Shown: piece after piece, positions 8,694 to 16,111 of the stretch
How positions within the stretch are numbered: the stretch's first letter is position 1
Layout of the letters: each line of letters starts with the position of its first letter
NCBI RefSeq assembly: GCF_900454895.1
Contig: NZ_UGTA01000001.1
Coordinates: 1,426,001-1,490,000, forward strand
From: Phocoenobacter uteri
GTDB taxonomy: Bacteria > Pseudomonadota > Gammaproteobacteria > Enterobacterales > Pasteurellaceae
DNA length: 64,000 nucleotides
Reading direction: 5' to 3'
Notes under the pieces: generated by a model
Database searches by the model: none
The model's input: only the letters and a program-made list of their open reading frames with translations
What the model was told of the DNA's origin: nothing
Position numbers and translations under genes: made by a program

Positions 8694-10040
8694 ATGGATC
8701 TTATTATTGGGTTAATTGCAATTATTGCAGTCAGCTATTATGTCGTCAAAGGCTACTCTGCGACAGGTGTGCTGATGACGGTGGGTATTTTATTATTACT
8801 TGCGAGCGTGATCTTAGGCAAGGAAATTATTCCTGCGGATAAATCAACAGGTGTGGTTTATTTAGACGTGGTTGAATATGTCAAAAATCTACTGATGAAT
8901 CGTGGTGGTGGCTTGGGAATGCTCATTATGGTGTTATGTGGCTTCGCGGCTTATATGACCCATTTAGGGGCAAATGATATGGTGGTAAAAATTGCATCGC
9001 GTCCACTGAAATATATCAATTCGCCTTATCTTTTAATGGTTGTTGCCTATTTCTTAGCGTGTTTAATGTCTTTTGCTGTGCCTTCTGCAACAGGCTTGGG
9101 CGTGTTGTTAATGGCAACATTATTTCCTATTATGGTTAATGTGGGGATTTCTCGTGGTGCGGCTGCATCTATTTGTGCATCACCAGCAGCGATTATTCTT
9201 TCACCAACCTCTGGCGATGTAGTTCTTGCCGCAGAAGTATCAAAAATGCCATTAACAGATTTTGCATTTAGCTTAACTTTGCCAATTTCAGTGGTGTCTA
9301 TTCTTGCGATTGCGGTGGCACATTTCTTCTGGCAACGCTATTTAGATAAGAAAGAAGGTTTTGTGGCTGAGCAGTTAGAAGTATCAGAAATTCAAACTAA
9401 AGTACCGCCTTTTTATGCAATTTTACCTTTCACACCAATTATTGGGGTGTTAATTTTTGACGGCAATTTTGCCCCAGAATTAAATATCGTTACGGTTATT
9501 ATTATCTGTTTTATCTTAGTCGCTATTTTGGATTTTATCCGTACCTTTAACGCTAAATTGGTCTATGAAAACTTAGAAATGGCTTATAAAGGAATGGCTG
9601 ATGCGTTCTCTGGCGTGGTTATTTTATTAGTTGCAGCAGGGGTTTTCGCACAGGGTTTAAGTACTGTTGGATTTATCAAAACCTTGATTGATTCTGTGCA
9701 ATCAATGGGAAGCGGCGGCTTCTTAATGATGATTGCTCTTGCTCTCATTACCGCACTTGCTGCGATTGCGACAGGTTCAGGCAATGCACCATTTTATGCT
9801 TTCGTTGAGTTAATTCCTCGCTTAGCCGTGCAAATGGGCATCAATCCAGCTTACTTAACAATCCCAATGTTACAAGCCTCAAATATTGGACGTAGCTTAT
9901 CGCCAGTTTCAGGTGTCGTGGTTGCGGTTTCAGGAATGGCAAAATTATCCCCATTTGTGGTTATTAAGCGTATTTCCGTACCGATGATTGTCGGTTTCTT
10001 AGTAGTTATTTTAGGCACAGAGTTATTGGTTGTGGCTTAA
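8694..10040 (+). CDS. dcuC: Anaerobic C4-dicarboxylate transporter DcuC
   Basis: Inner-membrane carrier that exports succinate, or exchanges it for fumarate, during anaerobic growth. The protein (448 residues) is almost wholly hydrophobic with about 12 membrane segments. It matches remembered E. coli DcuC over its length, including GGLGMLIMVLCGFAAYMTH, the CASPAAIILSPTSGDVVLA segment and the late GSGNAPFYAFVE and SPVSGVVVAVSGMAK blocks. AAGAGG precedes the ATG by seven bases. It is monocistronic, facing the nan operon, and could carry succinate made by a fumarate-reducing metabolism to which AspA (42 kb) contributes fumarate. Confidence 0.95.
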   Translation: MDLIIGLIAIIAVSYYVVKGYSATGVLMTVGILLLLASVILGKEIIPADKSTGVVYLDVVEYVKNLLMNRGGGLGMLIMVLCGFAAYMTHLGANDMVVKIASRPLKYINSPYLLMVVAYFLACLMSFAVPSATGLGVLLMATLFPIMVNVGISRGAAASICASPAAIILSPTSGDVVLAAEVSKMPLTDFAFSLTLPISVVSILAIAVAHFFWQRYLDKKEGFVAEQLEVSEIQTKVPPFYAILPFTPIIGVLIFDGNFAPELNIVTVIIICFILVAILDFIRTFNAKLVYENLEMAYKGMADAFSGVVILLVAAGVFAQGLSTVGFIKTLIDSVQSMGSGGFLMMIALALITALAAIATGSGNAPFYAFVELIPRLAVQMGINPAYLTIPMLQASNIGRSLSPVSGVVVAVSGMAKLSPFVVIKRISVPMIVGFLVVILGTELLVVA

Positions 10041-10055
10041 TTTAAGTCTAAAAAA

Positions 10056-10085
10056 AGCCCCTAAAAAAAGACACGTTTAGGGGCT
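10056..10085 (-). terminator. Terminator of the nan operon (shared with dcuC)
   Basis: AGCCCCTAAA pairs with TTTAGGGGCT. On the minus strand the stem is followed by a run of seven T, so it is a strong terminator for nanE-nanK-nanA; on the plus strand there is no T run, so for dcuC it would work poorly or act only as a 3'-end stabiliser. Confidence 0.8.
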
Positions 10086-10121
10086 GTAAAAATCAGTAAA
10101 TTTTAAAGGAAATATCACCGC

Positions 10122-11000
10122 TTATAGGAATTTTTCTTTTAACTCTTTCGCCTTAGCGACTTGTTCTGGGGTTGCTTGTGATGTCATTGGTTCGCGGCAG
10201 AAACCTGCGTCCACACCTTGTAATTTCAAGATTTCTTTAATGGTTAAGTAAAGTCCATTTGCCAAAATACCTTCGATTAAATCGTTGGTAGTATGTTGAA
10301 CTTTCAACGCCTCATCAAGTTTTCCAGCACGGGTTAATTCCATAATTTGTCTTGCACGCACACCATTGACGTTAAATGTACTACCAATCGCACCATCCAC
10401 GCCTAATGCAACCGCTGGTAACATCATTTCATCAAAGCCCGCCCAGATTAAGTGATTTGGATAGGCTTTTTTCAAGCGTTCTAATAGGTAAAAATCGCCT
10501 GCTGTAAATTTCACTCCGATCACTTTTGGATTTTTATAAAGCTCACCAAATTGCTCAACGCCAATATTTACCCCTGTTAAGAACGGGATTGAGTAAACAA
10601 TCATATTGTTGCCTGTTTCAGCAATGATGGTGTCGTAGTAATGTTTAATTTCAGCAAAACTAAATTTATAATAGAAAGGTGTGACGGCTGATAAGCTGTC
10701 GTAGCCTAATTCAGTCGCATATTTACCAAGCTCAACCGCTTCTTTTAAGTTTACGCTACCGACTTGTGCAATCAATGCGATGTCATCTTTTGCTTCGTCT
10801 TTGGCAATACGGAAAATTTCTTTTTTCTCTGCCGTAGAGAGCATAAAGTTTTCTCCTGTACTACCGCCAACGTACAAACCGTCCACTTTCATTTTATCAA
10901 TGTTGTAACGGATAATTTCACGCAAACCTTTTTCATTTACTGTGCCATCTTCGTTAAATGACACGAGTAATGCTGAAAATAATCCTTTTAAATTTTTCAT
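10122..11000 (-). CDS. nanA: N-acetylneuraminate lyase NanA
   Basis: Splits sialic acid into N-acetylmannosamine and pyruvate, the first cytoplasmic step of sialate catabolism. It is a DHDPS-family TIM barrel of 292 residues: the pyruvate-binding GSTGEN loop is at residues 46-51, the catalytic tyrosine at Y136 (VYSIP) and the Schiff-base lysine at K164 (GVKFTAGD). GGAGA precedes the ATG. Third gene of nanE-nanK-nanA, 16 bp after nanK. Control is probably from the divergent nanE/siaP region. Confidence 0.97.
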   Translation of the reverse strand: MKNLKGLFSALLVSFNEDGTVNEKGLREIIRYNIDKMKVDGLYVGGSTGENFMLSTAEKKEIFRIAKDEAKDDIALIAQVGSVNLKEAVELGKYATELGYDSLSAVTPFYYKFSFAEIKHYYDTIIAETGNNMIVYSIPFLTGVNIGVEQFGELYKNPKVIGVKFTAGDFYLLERLKKAYPNHLIWAGFDEMMLPAVALGVDGAIGSTFNVNGVRARQIMELTRAGKLDEALKVQHTTNDLIEGILANGLYLTIKEILKLQGVDAGFCREPMTSQATPEQVAKAKELKEKFL

Positions 11001-11016
11001 TTTTTATCTCCAAATA

Positions 11017-11898
11017 TTAGTGATTTTGTAATACATTTTCGCCCCATTTTGCTGCCCCGATTAACCCTGCGTCACCTTGATAGTAAGCAAGTTCAACCTC
11101 ACAACCATAAATGCTAGGCATTTGATTGATATAATTTTTAACCAAAGGAAGGTAGCCCTCTGCCAGTCCAACACTTCCTCCGATAACGATTTTTTGGATA
11201 TCTAAACTGATCACCAAATCCGCCACTAAATTTGCGATCGCTTTTGCACTGCGATGAATAATTTGTGTCGCTTTTGGTTCATTTTGTCTAAATAATTCAA
11301 AAACTTGTTTTGGTAAGCAAGGTGTTTCCCAACTTTCAGTCGCTCGTTGAATGGCACGTCCAGAAGCGATCGCTTCCACACAGCCTTGTCGTCCACAGCC
11401 ACAGATTTCGCCATTCGGATCAGCAAGTGAATGTCCGATATGCCCTGCGATCCCATTTGGTTCAGTGAGTAAGGTTTTATTTAAAATAATGCCGCCCCCA
11501 ACACCAGTGGATACGGTAATAAAAGCAAAATTTTGAATATCGTTTTCACGTTCATTTTGAAATTCAGCATAAGCAGCCGCTTGCACATCATTTAATAATA
11601 AAACAGGTTTATCCGTATGATTTGCAATGGCATATTTGAGTGGGAACTGATCTAATCCACCTAAATTTTTTGGATTTAATGCTGTTAAAATGCCTTTATT
11701 GATAATCCCTGTTGACGCAACCGCCACAAAATCAAACTGATTTTGGTAGCCATTCACAATCGTGGCTAAGGTTTTTTGCATTTCTACACTGACATTTTCC
11801 GTTGGTGTCGCCACTTGCTGACGTTGGCTGATTTGATTATTTTCCACCAATGCCGATGCAATTTTTGTGCCTCCAATATCTATCGCAAGACAACGCAT
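11017..11898 (-). CDS. nanK: N-acetylmannosamine kinase NanK
   Basis: Phosphorylates N-acetylmannosamine to the 6-phosphate, the substrate of NanE. ROK-family sugar kinase of 293 residues: ATP-binding DIGGTK at residues 7-12, catalytic aspartate in LLND (D104), and the ROK zinc site made of H153 (GHIGH) and the cysteines of CGCGRQGC (C166, C168, C173). AAGGA precedes the start. It lies between nanE (38 bp upstream) and nanA (16 bp downstream). ROK kinases resemble each other, but the operon context makes the substrate clear. Confidence 0.95.
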   Translation of the reverse strand: MRCLAIDIGGTKIASALVENNQISQRQQVATPTENVSVEMQKTLATIVNGYQNQFDFVAVASTGIINKGILTALNPKNLGGLDQFPLKYAIANHTDKPVLLLNDVQAAAYAEFQNERENDIQNFAFITVSTGVGGGIILNKTLLTEPNGIAGHIGHSLADPNGEICGCGRQGCVEAIASGRAIQRATESWETPCLPKQVFELFRQNEPKATQIIHRSAKAIANLVADLVISLDIQKIVIGGSVGLAEGYLPLVKNYINQMPSIYGCEVELAYYQGDAGLIGAAKWGENVLQNH

Positions 11899-11936
11899 AA
11901 AGTATCCTTATGTTCCATTATTAAATTAAAACTAAA

Positions 11937-12611
11937 CTATTTATTTGCCAATTTAATTTCATCAGCAAACCAACTTACAATATGCTCTAAACGGGTTAAA
12001 GCAGACCCTACTGTGACACAATGTGCCCCAGCTTCAATCGCACTTCTTGCAAGTTCTGGGGTGTTATAACGTCCTTCGCCCATTACAAAACAGCCTGCTT
12101 TGTTGAGGTCTTTAACAAGTTGATAATCTGGCTCTTTTGGAATTTCACCCCCTGTGTAGCCAGACATTGTACTGCCCACAATATCAAAACCTAGTTGCTG
12201 GCAATGCAAGCCTTCTTCAAGATTGGAGCAATCTGCCATTGCTAAACAGCCCACTTCTTTAATTTTTTTGATAGCTTGCTCAATGGTGACTGGACGTGGA
12301 CGATTTGTACCATCAACAGCAATGATATCCGCTCCTGCTTTGGCAAGTGCTTCAATGTCTTCTAAAAAAGGGGTGATACGTACTGGGCTATCAGGTAAAT
12401 CACGTTTTACAATCCCAATAATCGGCACATCAACCGCTTTGCGTACCGCTTTTAAGTTTTCCACGCCTTCAATACGAATTCCTTTTGCTCCTCCAATCAC
12501 AGAGGCTTTTGCCATCGCTGCGACAATTTCAGGTGAGTCCATCGGGCCATCATCAACAGGTTGGCAAGAGGCTATCAATCCATATTTAATTTCATCGAGT
12601 AAGTTTGACAT
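11937..12611 (-). CDS. nanE: N-acetylmannosamine-6-phosphate 2-epimerase NanE
   Basis: Converts ManNAc-6-phosphate to GlcNAc-6-phosphate, which then enters amino-sugar catabolism through NagA and NagB. It is a 224-residue TIM-barrel protein with the family's IGIVKRD segment and the C-terminal AGAHCVTVGSALTR phosphate-binding loop. I place the start at ATG 12611 (MSNLLDEIKYG), where GGAG sits five bases upstream; a longer reading from 12653 would add 14 residues with no homology. First gene of the nan operon, divergent from siaP. Confidence 0.95.
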   Translation of the reverse strand: MSNLLDEIKYGLIASCQPVDDGPMDSPEIVAAMAKASVIGGAKGIRIEGVENLKAVRKAVDVPIIGIVKRDLPDSPVRITPFLEDIEALAKAGADIIAVDGTNRPRPVTIEQAIKKIKEVGCLAMADCSNLEEGLHCQQLGFDIVGSTMSGYTGGEIPKEPDYQLVKDLNKAGCFVMGEGRYNTPELARSAIEAGAHCVTVGSALTRLEHIVSWFADEIKLANK

Positions 12612-12653
12612 AGTAACTCCACAACATATATTTCTAAAAAATAATTGCTCCAC

Positions 12654-12682
12654 ATTATAGGAAGTTCTTTTAAAAATGACAG
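12654..12682 (-). promoter_or_regulatory. Sigma-70 promoter of the nan operon
   Basis: On the minus strand a perfect -10 TATAAT (complement of 12654-12659) lies 17 bases after CTGTCA (complement of 12677-12682), a four-of-six match to the -35 element. Transcription would start about 35 bases before the nanE ATG. Confidence 0.6.
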
Positions 12683-12709
12683 TCTATTTTTATATTTTGA
12701 GAGGGATAT

Positions 12710-12743
12710 TTTCAAATTTGTGACACATCTCTCAAATTTGAAA
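12710..12743. promoter_or_regulatory. Perfect dyad plus CRP-like box between nanE and siaP
   Basis: TTTCAAATTTG (12710-12720) and CAAATTTGAAA (12733-12743) form an 11-bp perfect inverted repeat with a 12-bp spacer. Across the spacer runs TGTGACACATCTCTCA (12719-12734), which matches the CRP consensus TGTGA-N6-TCACA at 9 of 10 positions. CRP control of the sialic-acid genes is known in H. influenzae; the dyad could be a repressor operator. Confidence 0.6.
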
Positions 12744-12746
12744 TAA

Positions 12747-12776
12747 AAATTCATTTTTTCATTCCAAAATGAATTT
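12747..12776. promoter_or_regulatory. Second perfect dyad in the nanE/siaP control region
   Basis: AAATTCATTTT (12747-12757) and AAAATGAATTT (12766-12776) are an 11-bp perfect inverted repeat with an 8-bp spacer, just upstream of a possible siaP -10 (TATAGA, 12783-12788). Its placement suits a repressor operator. The binding protein is not identifiable here. Confidence 0.5.
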
Positions 12777-12821
12777 ATTGTTTATAGAATAAGCTCGTCA
12801 TTCACTCAAAGGAGAAAAACA

Positions 12822-13808
12822 ATGAAATTTCAAAAATCATTATTAGCTGTATTATGTGCTGGTTTAGCGAGTTCAGCTTTCGCTGCTGATTATAACTTAA
12901 CCTTCGGTATGCAAGCAGGAACAAATTCTAACGAATATAAAGCAGCACAGCTTTTCGCTGATGAAGTGGCTAAAAATTCACAAGGAAAAATTGAAGTAAC
13001 ATTACAACCAGACGGTGTGCTAGGTAATGACCTAAAAATGATGAAATCACTTTCAAAAGGTCGTTTAGATTTTACCTTTGCTGAATCAGGTCGTTTTGCT
13101 GCATTCCCAGGATTTGAAGAAGCACAAGTATTCGCTCTCCCTTATCTTTTCCCAAACTTTGACGTGGCTAAAAAAGCATTATTTGACACTCAATTTGGTA
13201 AAGATTTATTGAAAAAAATTAACAATAAATTAGGTATCACCGTATTAGCTGATGGCTATAATGGTACTCGCCAAACAACCTCAAACCGTCCAATCAATTC
13301 TATTGAAGATATGAAAGGATTAAAACTTCGTGTACCAGGAGCTCCAGCAAACAAAGCATACGGTCAATATACTGGTGCGAGCGTGGTTTCAATGGCATTC
13401 TCAGAAGTTTATCTTGCATTACAAACAAACGCGGTTGATGCACAAGAAAACCCATTATCATTGATTGATGCGAAAAAATTCTATGAAGTACAACCTTATC
13501 TTGCAATGACAAACCACATCTTAAACGACCAATTATATCTTGCAAGTAGCCAAACCATGCACAAACTACCAGCAGATTTACAAAAAGTAGTAAAAGATGC
13601 GGCAGTAAAAGCGGCTAAATTACACACTGAATTATTCCAAGGTGATGAACAAAAATTGGTTGAATCATTCAAAGCGAAAGGTATTAAAGTGACTTATCCA
13701 GACACAAAACCATTCCAACAAGCAATGAAACCATTCTATGATGAATATATCAAAGCACAAGGTGAAACAGGTAAAAAAGCCGTTGAAGAAATGCTTAGCT
13801 TAAAATAA
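12822..13808 (+). CDS. siaP: Sialic-acid-binding TRAP protein SiaP
   Basis: Periplasmic receptor that captures N-acetylneuraminate and delivers it to the SiaQM permease. A signal peptide ends at about AFA (residue 21). The mature protein begins ADYNLTFGMQAG, very like H. influenzae SiaP, and keeps TFAES, YNGTRQTTSNR and the LRVP segment whose arginine (R170 with signal, equivalent to mature R147) binds the substrate carboxylate. The 328-residue length is right. GGAG precedes the ATG. A strong hairpin follows the gene before siaQM, so the binding protein is probably made in excess over the permease. Confidence 0.96.
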   Translation: MKFQKSLLAVLCAGLASSAFAADYNLTFGMQAGTNSNEYKAAQLFADEVAKNSQGKIEVTLQPDGVLGNDLKMMKSLSKGRLDFTFAESGRFAAFPGFEEAQVFALPYLFPNFDVAKKALFDTQFGKDLLKKINNKLGITVLADGYNGTRQTTSNRPINSIEDMKGLKLRVPGAPANKAYGQYTGASVVSMAFSEVYLALQTNAVDAQENPLSLIDAKKFYEVQPYLAMTNHILNDQLYLASSQTMHKLPADLQKVVKDAAVKAAKLHTELFQGDEQKLVESFKAKGIKVTYPDTKPFQQAMKPFYDEYIKAQGETGKKAVEEMLSLK

Positions 13809-13831
13809 ATTAAAATTCCTTAGATAATTTT

Positions 13832-13865
13832 ATAAGCAATCTTTACTTCGGCAAAGATTGCTTAT
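13832..13865 (+). terminator. Intercistronic hairpin between siaP and siaQM
   Basis: ATAAGCAATCTTT pairs perfectly with AAAGATTGCTTAT (13-bp stem, 8-base loop containing TTCGG). No long T run follows, so it is more likely a 3'-end stabiliser or partial terminator than a complete stop. It separates siaP from siaQM. Confidence 0.7.
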
Positions 13866-13898
13866 ATTTATCCTATTTATAGTTTGGAGAGGCTTATT

Positions 13899-15743
13899 AT
13901 GGACTTAATCAAAAAATTAGAAGAATATATAGGTGCATCCTTATTACTCGTTATTTTTGGTATTTTATTAGTGCAGATTGTTTCTCGCCTTGTAAATACT
14001 CCTATTGTTGGCACAGAGGAACTTTCTCGTTTAATTTTCGTTTATGCCTCTTTGCTTGGAATTAGTATTGGCGTAAAACAACAGCAACATATTTTTATTG
14101 ATTTCATCACTAATTTTATGTCTGAAAAAGTACGCAAAATCACTTACACCGCCACACAACTTATTATTTGGATCTGCTTAATTCTATTTATTAAATTTGG
14201 ATTCTACGTATTTAATGACGCATTCTTTACTCTTGATGATTTAGGCATTAGTGAAAAATGGTTATATGCACCATTGCCATTCTTATCTATTTTAATACTT
14301 ATTCGATTTATCGAAACTCAATACCAAAATGTAAAATATAATATTTCTTATATTCCAGTCACATTTTTTATTATTGCAAGTTTGCTCATATTCTCCTTAA
14401 TGGCAGTAACTCCAGAAGTTTTCTCATTTTTGAATTTTCAACAATATGTTGATTTTGGTGAAAATGCGGTTTACATTGCCCTATTATTTTGGCTTGTCAT
14501 TATGTTCTTAGGTGTGCCTGTTGGCTGGTCTCTCTTTATCTCTAGCGTGATGTATTTCTCGCTAACTCGCTGGGAAATCGTACTTGATGCTGCACCAAAA
14601 CTCATCGACAGCTTAAACAGCTTTACCTTATTATCCGTACCATTTTTTATTCTTACAGGTGTGTTAATGAACACCGGTGGAATTACCGAACGTATTTTCC
14701 ACTTTGCTAAAGCAATGCTCGGACATCATACGGGTGGAATGGGACACGTAAATATCGGCGCGAGCTTAATCTTCTCTGGCATGTCTGGTTCAGCTCTAGC
14801 TGATGCGGGTGGACTTGGACAGCTTGAAATTAAAGCAATGCGAGATGCGGGCTATGATGATGATATTTGTGGAGGAATTACTGCGGCATCTTGTATTATT
14901 GGACCATTAGTGCCACCTTCAATCGCGATGATTATTTACGGTGTTATCGCCAATGAATCTATTGCAAAATTATTCGTAGCGGGCTTTGTGCCAGGTGTAC
15001 TAATTACTATTGCTTTAATGGTAATGAATTATTTTGTATCTAAAAAACGTGGTTACAAACCAACACCAAAAGCAAGTAAACAGGAACGTTGGGAATCTTT
15101 TAAAAGTGCAATTTGGGCAATTTTAACCCCAATTATCATTATCGGTGGGATCTTCTCTGGTTACTTCACTCCAACAGAGGCTGCTGTTATCGCTGCGTTA
15201 TATTCCATTATTATCGGGTTCTTTGTATATAAAGAATTAACTTTAAAAATTTTATTTCAAGGCTGTATTGAAACCATTGCGATTACAGGGGTAACAGTCT
15301 TAATGGTAATGACTGTCACCTTCTTTGGGGATATGATCGCCCGTGAACAAGTTGCAATGCGAATCGCCGAAGTCTTTGTCGCAGTGGCTGATTCACAGCT
15401 TACCGTATTGGTTATGATAAACTTACTATTGCTTTTCTTGGGTATGTTTATTGATGCATTAGCTTTACAATTCCTCGTATTACCAATGCTCATTCCAATC
15501 GCAATGCACTTTGGTGTCGATCTTGTCTTCTTCGGTGTATTAACCACCTTAAATATGATGATTGGTATCTTAACACCACCAATGGGAATGGCATTATTTG
15601 TCGTAGCACGAGTCGGTAATATGACGGTTTCAACGGTAACTAAAGGGGTAATTCCATTTATCATTCCGATATTTATTACCCTCGTATTGATTACAATTTT
15701 CCCACAGATTATTACCTTTATTCCTAATCTGATAATGCCATAA
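13899..15743 (+). CDS. siaT: Fused sialic-acid TRAP permease SiaQM
   Basis: Sodium-driven inner-membrane permease that takes up sialic acid from SiaP. The small Q subunit (about residues 1-165, four membrane segments) is fused to the large M subunit (about 185-614) by an extra membrane segment, as in H. influenzae SiaT. The M part shows the DctM-family signatures SGMSGSALADAGGLG and IIGPLVPPSIAMIIYG. Start is ATG 13899, six bases after GGAGAGG; an in-frame TTG at 13884 is not supported. A clean terminator follows. Together with SiaP and NanEKA it makes a complete scavenging pathway. Confidence 0.96.
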   Translation: MDLIKKLEEYIGASLLLVIFGILLVQIVSRLVNTPIVGTEELSRLIFVYASLLGISIGVKQQQHIFIDFITNFMSEKVRKITYTATQLIIWICLILFIKFGFYVFNDAFFTLDDLGISEKWLYAPLPFLSILILIRFIETQYQNVKYNISYIPVTFFIIASLLIFSLMAVTPEVFSFLNFQQYVDFGENAVYIALLFWLVIMFLGVPVGWSLFISSVMYFSLTRWEIVLDAAPKLIDSLNSFTLLSVPFFILTGVLMNTGGITERIFHFAKAMLGHHTGGMGHVNIGASLIFSGMSGSALADAGGLGQLEIKAMRDAGYDDDICGGITAASCIIGPLVPPSIAMIIYGVIANESIAKLFVAGFVPGVLITIALMVMNYFVSKKRGYKPTPKASKQERWESFKSAIWAILTPIIIIGGIFSGYFTPTEAAVIAALYSIIIGFFVYKELTLKILFQGCIETIAITGVTVLMVMTVTFFGDMIAREQVAMRIAEVFVAVADSQLTVLVMINLLLLFLGMFIDALALQFLVLPMLIPIAMHFGVDLVFFGVLTTLNMMIGILTPPMGMALFVVARVGNMTVSTVTKGVIPFIIPIFITLVLITIFPQIITFIPNLIMP

Positions 15744-15768
15744 TTTTCTGATTCACATAATCAACAAC

Positions 15769-15791
15769 GGCGATCTACAAAATAGATCGCC
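15769..15791 (+). terminator. Rho-independent terminator of siaPQM
   Basis: GGCGATCTA pairs with TAGATCGCC around a five-base CAAAA-type loop and is followed by ATTTTTATTT on the plus strand, 26 bp after the siaQM stop. Confidence 0.88.
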
Positions 15792-15815
15792 ATTTTTATT
15801 TAAAATAGTTTATTT

Positions 15816-15869
15816 AAGCGGTCATATTTTTCTAAAATTTTGCAAATTTTTATAAAAATATAACCGCTT
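15816..15869. repeat. 54-bp uptake-signal palindrome (TCATA subtype)
   Basis: AAGCGGTCATATTTTT and AAAAATATAACCGCTT arms with central TTTGCAAA at positions 24-31; one arm mismatch. It follows the siaQM terminator as a possible second stop. Confidence 0.85.
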
Positions 15870-16111
15870 ATCCTCCAAAATATCATAGGGAAATATTAGC
15901 AAACTTTGTCTGTGTATATACTCCCAAACGCTATCTACATTTTTCGAAAGAATATGCTATCCACCTTGCTTATCCCCCCCCTCTCCAACAAATAGCTATT
16001 TTGATTTTTACAAGAAATTATATTTTTGCAAATTTTTATAAAAATATAACCGCTTTTCCGTTATAATCGTCGCTATCTGACTTAATTTTTAATTTAAAAG
16101 GAATAATTTTT

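Larger units (their letters stand above)
15744..16111. other. Intergenic region between siaQM and aspS
   Basis: These 368 bases contain the siaQM terminator, a 54-bp uptake-signal palindrome, an unassigned AT-rich stretch with a run of C (15974-15980), and a half copy of the palindrome (TTTTGCAAATTTTTA...AACCGCTT, about 16024-16056) just before aspS. A -10 element TATAAT at 16062-16067 is likely the aspS promoter. I see no gene. Confidence 0.6.
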
